Positions 56,598 through 64,000 of a stretch of 64,000 nucleotides of DNA are shown piece after piece. Source of the DNA: Bradyrhizobium sp. CB1650. GTDB lineage: Bacteria > Pseudomonadota > Alphaproteobacteria > Rhizobiales > Xanthobacteraceae. The notes below the pieces were generated by a model, which did no database searches, was not told the origin of the DNA, and saw nothing but the letters and a program-made list of their open reading frames with translations. Position numbers and translations under genes: made by a program. The DNA lies in contig NZ_CP121695.1 in assembly GCF_029761915.1 (NCBI RefSeq), positions 7,655,501 through 7,719,500 on the forward strand. Direction: 5' to 3'. Position 1 is the stretch's first letter, and each line of letters starts with the position of its first letter.

Positions 56598-57581
56598 CTA
56601 CCCAAAAGGATCGCTCATCTTGTCTACAACACGACGGTGCAGTTTCATATCGATATTGCGGCCTGAGAGCACCAGTGCCACGGGCCCCATCAATCTTGAG
56701 ATCTTGTTGGCTATCAGCGCGGCGATTCCAACGGCGCCGGCGCCCTCTAGGATCTCTCGTTCGTGCTCGTAGGCATGACGAATGCCCGCCGCGATCTCAT
56801 CTTCGCTTAGCAACACCACGTCGTCGAGCAAAGCTCGACACATCGCGAAGGTCACCTTGTTGTTGAGGCCGATGCCGCCGCCCAAAGAATCGGCCAAGCT
56901 TGGAAATTCCTCCACTTGCACCGGGCGGCCAGCATCAAGACTAGCCTTCATCGCGGCGCCGCGCGCCATGGTAAGTCCTATAACTCTCGTATGCAGTCGG
57001 ATGCCTTTGACCGCTGCTGCGATCCCAGCGGCGAGGCCGCCGCCAGACAGCGGCACGAGCACGGTGGCGACATCTGGCATCGCCTCGACAATCTCGAGAC
57101 CAATTGTTCCCTGTCCCGCAACAATGTCCGGATGATCGAATGGTGGTAACATCACAAGCCCATCTTCATCGACGAGGCGCTCAACCTCCTTCTGCGCCTC
57201 GTCTTGCGAACTGCCAACAATTCGCACGTCGGCACCGAGGCGTCGGACTTCGGCGACCTTGTTTTCGGGCACGAGCCGCGACATGCAAATCGTCGCACGC
57301 GAACCTACTGTGCGGGCGGCGTGAGAAAGCGCTCGGCCATGATTTCCGGTCGAGGCGGCCACGACTCCCCGCTCCCGCTCGGCTTTCGTGAGCTTGATAA
57401 TCGCATTTGTGGCACCACGCAGTTTGAAGCTACCTGTAGTTTGATGATGCTCGAGCTTTAACGCGACGGTGACACCGCAGATATCGGATAGCGTCGACGA
57501 GCCTACGAGCGGTGTTGAGAGAATGCGTCTGGCGATATGATCGCGCGCATCCTGAATAGCAGCCAGACCAATGATAACCAT
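56598..57581 (-). CDS. eutB: hydroxyectoine utilisation dehydratase EutB, threonine dehydratase family
   Basis: A 327-residue fold-type-II PLP enzyme. The PLP lysine is in TTGSFKLRGATNA, the cofactor phosphate-binding loop is PLSGGGLAAG, and AASTGNHGRAL binds the substrate. The length fits a catabolic serine/threonine dehydratase without regulatory domain. Followed by eutC and the broken eutD, it is the first surviving gene of the operon. Its probable role is removal of the hydroxyl group of hydroxyectoine as part of growth on compatible solutes. Threonine dehydratase activity is the alternative if judged without context. Confidence 0.8.
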   Translation of the reverse strand: MVIIGLAAIQDARDHIARRILSTPLVGSSTLSDICGVTVALKLEHHQTTGSFKLRGATNAIIKLTKAERERGVVAASTGNHGRALSHAARTVGSRATICMSRLVPENKVAEVRRLGADVRIVGSSQDEAQKEVERLVDEDGLVMLPPFDHPDIVAGQGTIGLEIVEAMPDVATVLVPLSGGGLAAGIAAAVKGIRLHTRVIGLTMARGAAMKASLDAGRPVQVEEFPSLADSLGGGIGLNNKVTFAMCRALLDDVVLLSEDEIAAGIRHAYEHEREILEGAGAVGIAALIANKISRLMGPVALVLSGRNIDMKLHRRVVDKMSDPFG

Positions 57582-57859
57582 CCTTTTAGTCCATGAAGAA
57601 AAGAATTTGTCAGCTGCACGATCGGCTGGTGATTGCCGACGTCAGTACCCGTCGGGCTCCGCTGAGACCGCGAACGTCGTCGCTACTCGGCCTCGCGTCG
57701 CGGCCCCAACGCATGTTGGTGATCACAATAGTGGGACGAACAAGTTGGCCAGCGAAGCAGGCGCAAAGTCTTCCGACATACTCATATCTCCGGTGGGTTC
57801 ACCAGATGGGCTGCATCGGCGTTCTTGAGACCCAAATGGAGGTCGTGCGTTCAGTAGAT

Positions 57860-58110
57860 CAAAGTGAGCTCAGTAGCCGGAATGATGAGCTCATTAGACT
57901 CGACCGCTTCAGGCCGGAGCCTGTGCCCTCAATATCAACAAAAAGCCCAGGAGTATGGAAGGTCTTGGCGCCGGTCAGCCCGAATTGCTGCAACGCGACA
58001 CGAATTCGTTCCTGAGTCTTCCATTCCGCATTGGAGAGCTCAGACTCACGGTGCATCGCGGGCCGTAGCTCGATTACGGCATTGCCTTCGACATTCGATA
58101 GAAAAGCCGT
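57860..58110 (-). pseudogene. M20-family amidohydrolase/peptidase, N-terminal remnant
   Basis: The minus strand encodes AVIELRPAMHRESELSNAEWKTQERIR in part, then LTGAKTFHTPGLFVDIEGTGSG, seen as GAKTFHTPGLFVDIEGTGSG. This is the start of an M20 hippurate-hydrolase-like protein (usual LVELRRDLHRHPELSNEE). The metal-binding GDIDALP region that should follow is lost at about 57880. It sits upstream of eutB on the same strand. Confidence 0.6.
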
Positions 58111-58985
58111 TGCGGTGCTTACTCATCTTAGATTGTTTGATCCACCTTGTTGGCCGCGCACTGTTCAACTGAAACTACCGGCTTAACGACGAAGGAAATC
58201 GCTTAGTTTAGGGGTGTCCGCACGGAATTGAGCTAGTTTTTCGCTGTCGACGCAGGAGTTCGGCTCGACAATGGACTATGTTGAGCGTCGGACGCGCAAA
58301 ATTGGAACGGTATGAGCGACTGCATTTGAGTTTCGTTCCGAATTTTTGGTTGCAGACCCCGCGGACGTCGACCGGAACACTCCACGGTAAAGTGCGTGTA
58401 GCCCAACCGCATTCTTCCAAATTGCCTGTCGGCATCGCTGAATGTAACATCGCACCAGGCCGCGCCACCTTGGTGATTGCCACCAGACGTGATGGCTCCA
58501 CATTGGGCCATAGCGCAGTCGGTTGTGGTACTGAGCGCGTCGCCCACACCCGCGGGCCTAGTTCGACCAGACTGGCGAGTGACTGAACTGCTCAATATTC
58601 GGATGGCAATGTCTTGCTTTGAAAGGCCCGCCGATCCTTCGAGCTTTTGCCGCGAGGCGCACTGTGGAAGGCACAGGGACACCCTTCGTCGAGCCAGAAA
58701 GCTCGTCACAGCGGGACTCTGCGATTTAACACGGCCTGACCGGTAAGAAGAACTCTGCTAGCGCCATTATAAGCACGCCGCCGGACGCGAGATGCATCTA
58801 ACGCTGCCTCCTCTTCAGCGGCTGCTAAAGCACTCACACCTCCGGCATTTGGCCGCGACTAGGACGATCGCCAAGCTAGCCACCGCTCCTGGATGTAATC
58901 TATGTTCGTCCTTGGCCGCCCTTGCACAGTCCAGTACGTGGTTGAAGTTCCCTCCGTCCCATACGATGCGCAGAGGAGGGCTTGA
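58111..58985. other. gene-poor, probably decayed DNA
   Basis: A 158-codon minus-strand frame at 58233-58709 contains a somewhat protein-like middle (GGNHQGGAAWCDVTF) but no recognised family. No intact gene is supported. Confidence 0.35.
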
Positions 58986-58989
58986 CGAA

Positions 58990-59480
58990 TTGCCCCGATA
59001 TCGCGACCGTCCGGGCAGCTCGTTGCGGCGTATTCGCGGTTCATGAGCACGGTGATCGGCTCCCGCCGGCCACCTACCGTTTCCGTATTTGCAGCTTTAT
59101 CTCGCTAAGCTTCTTGAACGCCCTCCCGAGCTTATCGCCAGTCAGCGGCCAAACATCTGATTTTGATACGCCGTCGGCTTGAAGCGCGAACACGGGATTA
59201 TGCCTCGCCTTGGGACCAAGACCGCGCGGTCCTGGAAATTTTTGACATCCCAGAACTCCTCCCAGCTTTTTTGGTCCGCTGACGCGACCAGCTTCGCTCA
59301 TTGCCCTGACTTGCGGTTCGGCAAAGTCGGCTACTACGTCAAGCACAGAGATGCCCGTAGGCTGCGTGAATGGCTCGAACAAGCCCCTGTGCAACGCCTT
59401 CGTATAGACCCCCCTTACGAGAACTACGACCCGTCCACTGCCGGCAAGCTTGTCCTGAGCGAAACCTGTAGTTGACCAAT
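58990..59480 (-). pseudogene. extracellular solute-binding protein (PotD-like), remnant
   Basis: The minus strand reads LFEPFTQPTGISVLDVVADF, then AEPQVRAMSEAGRV, the usual N-terminal region of polyamine/opine-type binding proteins. A separate piece, CQKFPGPRGLGPKA with FALQADGVSKSDVWPLTGDKL, matches the later DVKNFPGPR and DGV...YPLD regions. The part between and the C-terminal half are missing, and stops interrupt it. It may have belonged to an uptake system for the eut operon or be unrelated debris. Confidence 0.6.
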
Positions 59481-60009
59481 TGCCGGAATGCTCATGGTGG
59501 CAGCGGCAAACTGCAAGAGAGTTCGGCGATTGCGCCCCTGAACTTCGGAGCCCCGTGATGGATACCTACCTTTGGTGCTTTTGTGAGATCAACCGCGATT
59601 TCGAATGAAACCAGATGGACTCTTCATTAGTGTGCCCCTCCTCGCTCAACTAAGATTCACGAGGACGCACTACAGGGCGGGCCGATACCAAATTGAGCAG
59701 CTGCCACGAGCTTTTCGAGCTCAATTTTGAGGGATTAAGCGATGAATTTCTGGCCATTAGGGCAGGATTTCGACTTCTTCGCCACACCGACCATTATCCG
59801 CACGAAGATGGCCTGGCTCAATGGCAAATTACCACCCCCAAACGGTCTGATGCTATTCCCCGGCGCCACCGCATTTAAGCCTGCAAAATTCGGGATCGCA
59901 ATCGCGACGGAATTCCCGCGCCTTTAAGAAGCAAGTCATGAGCGGCACAGGCGCTTCGTTAGCCAAGGCAAGGTGGATGTTCGGGTCGTCAACCTCCCTG
60001 GAAAGCAGG

Positions 60010-60560
60010 ACTACGCTTTTCCCCCAAGGCGCGGACGCCGTCTTTGTGGTCAAGACTTAGTTCTGTCCGGATCAGATTTTACGCCTCAAAATCCATCGAC
60101 TCTAGCAATTCGGCATTCACGGCGTGATCGAGGTTATCATTTATGCAACCGAATGCAAAAGTCGGCCCTCGCGCAAGGCAGGTCGCGATCGAAAACGCCT
60201 TCTCCTGCAAATCTTCGCGCCAGGAAGGCTTTGGTTGATAAGGCCCAGCGACAGCCCGACGTGCATCAACGTGCTCCGACAAGAGCATCGGTTCGCGCGC
60301 GGGAGAATCCAACCAAGCGCGTCAATAGCCAGGAGATGCCGCAATCGCCGGCCGACGCGCGAATGGGCCGTGGTCAGAATAGCTGACTGCGCGGCAACAC
60401 GGATGTCACATGCTAGCGCGAGCGCGCCCGCGCCTGCAGCCGCTTCCGGAATCGCCGCCACAGTTGGCTTCCTCAGACCAACCAGCGCGGCCCACACCAC
60501 GCGCTGGTTGGAGTGCAAATCGGAAACCCGCTGATGCTGCTTGTGAGAAAGACGCGGAAC
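60010..60560 (-). pseudogene. enoyl-CoA hydratase/isomerase, frameshifted
   Basis: The first frame gives VVWAALVGLRKPTVAAIPEA and ALALACDIRVAAQSAILTTA, the crotonase oxyanion-hole region. The second frame gives MLLSEHVDARRA and EKAFSIATCLARGPTFAFG and LDHAVNAELLESMDFEA in pieces. A frameshift near 60300 separates them, and the N-terminal 80 residues are missing. The intact family acts in fatty-acid and related CoA-ester catabolism. Confidence 0.7.
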
Positions 60561-60966
60561 ACTTCCAGGAATTGGAGCTCTCCAGCGACCCAGTGTTGTT
60601 GCCGCTCAGCAGCGATACGCGAACAGAACAATTACTTTGAACTTTCTTTCGTGTTGGAAAAGAGCGTGTACGCAATAGCGATCGACCAGTGATCTTGAAC
60701 CCTGGCGCCCTGTATTGGTCGGAAACTCGACAACGATCAGCGGCTTGTTTTGCGCCGGACGTCCGTGATTGGGTCGAGCCACACACTTGCCGCGCGAATT
60801 CTTTGTGCACGGCGTTCAAGCCTCTCTTAAAGATCTGTAATAGCCGTAGCATTCGATTCGCGCCGTCGGATTCATGAGACGGACACCTCTGTCACCCTCC
60901 CCAAGCTGGGCGTCGGCAACCCCGGAGGTGCACGATATATTCTAATCTCAGCTACCTTCAGCTTGG
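60561..60966. other. no convincing gene
   Basis: No family resemblance in any frame. The stretch holds the upstream region of the JmjC-type gene. Confidence 0.4.
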
Positions 60967-61962
60967 TTGCTGTTCAATCTGATCATGATGAAGGCGTATA
61001 GAATGGTGGTGGACATGAAAGAAGCATCAACTCAGGCGTCACGGGATCGATCATCGTCGGCGCAAGGAGACTCGGGCTCATCATCGATTGCTATTTTGGT
61101 GCAGCTTACTGAGTCGGACTTTGCGACGAAGTATCGAGATGCAATGCGGCCATTTCTCCTACGTGGCGGTTGCGCGACTTGGACGGCGTGCCGGCGCTGG
61201 TCCCCTCAGTATTTTGACCAGGTCGCCGGATCGCTTACTGTACCAGTTAAGACGCTGAACAATGGCGACATCAAAGTCTCGTCTTGGCGCCTGACAGAAT
61301 ACGTGCGGTTCATAATTGAGCAGCCGGCGCGCGAGGATGAAGTCCCATCAAATGCGGGGCCAATTCCGTATTGCCATGACATTCCACTACTGGGGTTAGT
61401 GGAAACGATGGCGGCAGATTGTCAGCCCTTTCCAGCAAAGCTTCTTAGTCCCTGGTATCGTCAGCATTGGTGGCGGTATTCGCAGTTCTTCATGGGCCCA
61501 GCAGGCACGATTACGCCGCTTCACTTCGACAGCCTACTTAGTCACAACCTCTTCTTCCAGATCTACGGAACGAAGACGTTCACAATCATACCCCCGACTC
61601 AAGCCGATCTTTGTGGACGCCGCGGTTGGAGATGGTTTGATGTGGACCCGGAGCAACCGGACTATGTGCGCTTTCCGCAGTACCGGGATGCAACGCCCGC
61701 CGTAGTCACCGTAAGTGCAGGCGATATGCTCTATATGCCACCTGGTACCCTCCACCACGTCCGTAGCCTATCCGCCTCGATTTCCTTCAACATCGATTGG
61801 CACACTGAGCGGAGCGTGTTGGACGCGTTAGCGCAGCCCCCCAACGAAATCCCGACAGAAGTCAAATACTACAACGCGATCACAGCATTGGCCGTCGTCG
61901 CGAACATACCTGAAGCCATCACATTTCCATTATACCGGCCCTATTTGAGCTACGTAAGTTGA
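60967..61962 (+). CDS. cupin-like/JmjC-domain Fe(II)- and 2-oxoglutarate-dependent oxygenase
   Basis: A 331-residue protein; the true start may be a later Met, since the first 45 residues are Ser/Thr/Gln-rich and unstructured-looking. The Cupin_8/JmjC core shows FMGPAGTITPLHFDSLLSHN (seen as PAGTITPLHFDSLL) with iron ligands His186 and Asp188, then FQIYGTKTFTIIPP and the distal histidine in MLYMPPGTLHHVRSL. FFQ and PLHFD are typical of factor-inhibiting-HIF-like hydroxylases, which modify proteins or small molecules. It is intact although surrounded by relics, and no operon partner is seen. Confidence 0.8.
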   Translation: MLFNLIMMKAYRMVVDMKEASTQASRDRSSSAQGDSGSSSIAILVQLTESDFATKYRDAMRPFLLRGGCATWTACRRWSPQYFDQVAGSLTVPVKTLNNGDIKVSSWRLTEYVRFIIEQPAREDEVPSNAGPIPYCHDIPLLGLVETMAADCQPFPAKLLSPWYRQHWWRYSQFFMGPAGTITPLHFDSLLSHNLFFQIYGTKTFTIIPPTQADLCGRRGWRWFDVDPEQPDYVRFPQYRDATPAVVTVSAGDMLYMPPGTLHHVRSLSASISFNIDWHTERSVLDALAQPPNEIPTEVKYYNAITALAVVANIPEAITFPLYRPYLSYVS

Positions 61963-62129
61963 CGAGGCGAGTTGCAGGCGAAAGCGTCACCTCGGCCTTG
62001 AACAACGCGGGTTTCAGGTCGGACGAGCTGAGGCTCAGCGATGCGTGAGGCACGTATTTCGGACACCAAAACTTTTGGCCCAGATTGCGTCCCGGCGACG
62101 TAAGTTGCTATGGCGTGCTCAGCTAAGGC

Positions 62130-63040
62130 ATGAGAGTGTTCAGGCGGTGTGAGCGTAGTGCCGCTGTGCCGAGCGGAACCCTGCGGACATAGCAGACAGG
62201 CGAAGGAACAGCCGTTGCGGCTTTTCCTCCGTCTGGAGCATGGCGTGCCGCGGCACGATATGTTCAGCCGAGTAGTCCGCCTGCTCGAACCCGAAGCCTT
62301 CGAGAGGATATTCCGCCGCTTCACGGCGGCCTTCCCAAAGCCAATGAGGTCAAGCTCACGGGGGTGGCCGTCGAGGCAAGGCGTTGCGAGGTGCCTACGA
62401 GCGCGATGGGAAGGCTCCGCCGCTGCATCTGGTCAACGTCTTCGCGGTGGAAGCGCGGATGTCTTTGGCTCGACAAAATGCCACCGGTCGCAAGGACGCG
62501 GCAGGCGCCCTGGAAGTGCTGGAGCTTCTCAGTTGGACGGCAGTACGCCGATGCACTGCATTGCAGCCGGGCATTGCCCGTGCAGTGTTGCAGCGAGGTG
62601 GCGACTATGCGCTGGCGATCAAGGCCAACCGTGGGCCCATTATCAAAGCGGTTACGCAGCAGTTTGTGCGAACGGGCAGACGCAGCAGTGCCGCACAGAT
62701 CGATCCCTCCAGTTGTGATCGGCACGAAGCGCGGCGCGCCACGGTCATGCGCGTTACTAGCCTGGAGACGCGCCAGGATTTTCGCATGTTTGTCGCGGTG
62801 GGGTGCGTCACCTCGCGCAGGCGCCTGCGAGGCCGACGGGCCGGTGCGGCGGTCGTGCGCCACTATCCCTCATCCAAATACATCTCTCCCGAGCGGCTGC
62901 TGCACGTCACCCGCAGTCATCGGCCATCGAGAACCAGCTCCATTGAGTGCTCGACGTTCATTTCTCCGAGAACGGCACCCATGCCCGAAAGGACAACGCT
63001 CCCGACGCGGGCGATCATCCGAAATGGCGCCTTGAACGCC
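62130..63040 (+). mobile_element. ISAs1-family transposase remnant
   Basis: Frames joined across at least three shifts give LRLFLRLEHGVPRHDMFSRV and LLEPEAFERIFRRF, then LRGAYERDGKAPPLHLVNVFA, GALEVLELLS, QRGGDYALAIKANRG, and finally a segment equivalent to NQLHWVLDVHFSEN around 62930. This is the ISAs1 DDE transposase. The first catalytic region (usual IDGKALRG) is damaged at about 62350. No terminal repeats were recognised. Confidence 0.7.
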
Positions 63041-63049
63041 GCAGTTGAC

Positions 63050-63360
63050 GAGCCTCTCGCACCTCAGGTTCGTTGAATCAGCCCGACCGATGTGGCGGCA
63101 AGTGTCATTGATGGTGCGCTTCTGAGCTAGCCGCATCCAGTGCTTGATCTTGGCGAACGCCTGCTCGATCGGATTTGAGGTCGGGCGAGTATGGCGGCAG
63201 ATACCGGAGCCCGGCGCCAGCGGCCTGGAACAACGAAGCACCGCGCCACGCTCGAACTCGCCGCTGTGCAACTTGCTTATCTTCGCTATTGTCGGTTCGT
63301 CTGCGTTCGTGCTGGCGCCACCTCCACATCTCGCAGCAATTTGGACATGCCTCGAACATG
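63050..63360 (-). mobile_element. IS630-family transposase, C-terminal remnant
   Basis: Two minus-strand frames make the end of an IS630 transposase: AAGAGLRYLPPYSPDL in one and SNPIEQAFAKIKHWMRLAQK in the other, with a frameshift near 63165. The catalytic DDE N-terminal part is missing. It abuts the ISAs1 relic tail to tail, so one element probably inserted into or recombined with the other. Confidence 0.7.
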
Positions 63361-64000
63361 GCCGGCAGAATCGATTAACCGTTCGAGACTGTTACCACGC
63401 GCCGGTCGTAGTCTGCCGAGTCGGCAATCCCGTGCTGCTGCAGAATGCACTCGGCTTGCGGCGTGGCGATTGAAGCTAGGCCGCACGCCTTCCACTGTTT
63501 CAGGCACAGGGTCGCAGTCAAAGACAAATCTGAAGAACCACGCTGCCTTTGATTCCCGCGCGAGCTTGATAGCTGTCACTCCATCCGAAGTACCAAATTG
63601 GATACACCTTCCACCGATACAAGACGTCCGCGCCGGCATCTAATCATGTTCCTGCATCGCCGCTCAACAGCGGATATCGTCCTGACACCAGCATCGAAAG
63701 AGGCGCCGTCGGTCGGGGTGGCGGCGTATCCGCCCGGTGAGGCTTTCAATTACCCACATGTAGCCGAGTGGGCTGAGGGAGCGCATAAACTGTTGCATCG
63801 CGGGAATCGACCGTGATTCCTTGTCTGGCACCGATTCGCAGGGGGCGGTGCCAATGGACGGAGAAGCGGGCGCATGGTTTGTCGCGAGCTTGCAGGCTGC
63901 AGCCTTGCCGACGAGCGCTGAACAAGCGTCTCCGCAAACTGGTCGCGCAGATCGGGAGCGCCATGGGCGAAAGCATTCCGCTGGTGTGCCAGGACTGGGC
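63361..64000. other. unassigned end of window
   Basis: No recognised gene. From about 63915 a plus-strand frame (LNKRLRKLVAQIGSAMGESI) looks protein-like and runs off the window end, but is too short to assign. Confidence 0.35.

Overview
The window looks like a piece of a symbiosis island or similar accessory region of a Bradyrhizobium-type alphaproteobacterium. The evidence is a Rhizobiales-type porin, conjugative-element regulators of the DUF6499/DUF2285/XRE kind known from Mesorhizobium ICEs, many insertion-sequence relics (IS91, IS5, ISAs1, IS630) and a very high density of frameshifted genes among intact operons. The genus is an inference. No rRNA, tRNA, CRISPR array or replication origin was seen.

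Layout. 1-13.8 kb: two small ORFs, tandem hairpins, two paralogous exported prolyl oligopeptidases flanking a cold-shock protein, a frameshifted EamA transporter, a porin and a Crp/Fnr-type regulator. 14-20.9 kb: a minus-strand operon (peptide-type ABC importer plus a sugar-phosphate-isomerase-like enzyme) facing a GntR/UTRA regulator, with a perfect 16-bp palindrome between them. 21.6-25 kb: damaged MFS transporter, methyltransferase, and a PhoB-like DNA-binding protein without receiver domain.

27-45.5 kb is the most interesting part. It holds a phosphonate-type biosynthetic locus: an intact phosphoenolpyruvate-mutase homologue with a changed signature motif, a decayed second copy beside a SelA-like PLP enzyme, and a PntC-like nucleotidyltransferase. 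Next come a GntR/UTRA regulator with an alkaline-phosphatase-superfamily hydrolase, a second complete peptide-type ABC importer ending in a C39-like cysteine protease, and a divergent operon of asparagine-synthase-like amidotransferase, formyltransferase and CDP-alcohol phosphotransferase. A lux-box-like dyad (CTACCA-N4-TRGT) lies upstream of both the mutase and the CDP-alcohol phosphotransferase operon, and a LuxR HTH-only fragment lies nearby. The inferred product is an activated phosphonate transferred to a lipid or other alcohol, or a phosphonate-containing small molecule, possibly under population-density or oxygen control.

45.7-49.9 kb carries a probable ICE-transfer control module. It has two QseC-like XRE regulators with a shared upstream operator, a QseM-like DUF2285 protein, and a DUF6499/DUF2285 pair joined by a likely +1 ribosomal frameshift, as in FseA of ICEMlSym. 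50-51.5 kb is an intact IS5-type element. 52.4-60.6 kb holds a HisC-like aminotransferase, intact eutB and eutC of (hydroxy)ectoine catabolism, and remnants of eutD, a flavin monooxygenase (represented twice), an M20 peptidase, a solute-binding protein and an enoyl-CoA hydratase. 61-64 kb: a JmjC/cupin-type oxygenase followed by ISAs1 and IS630 relics.
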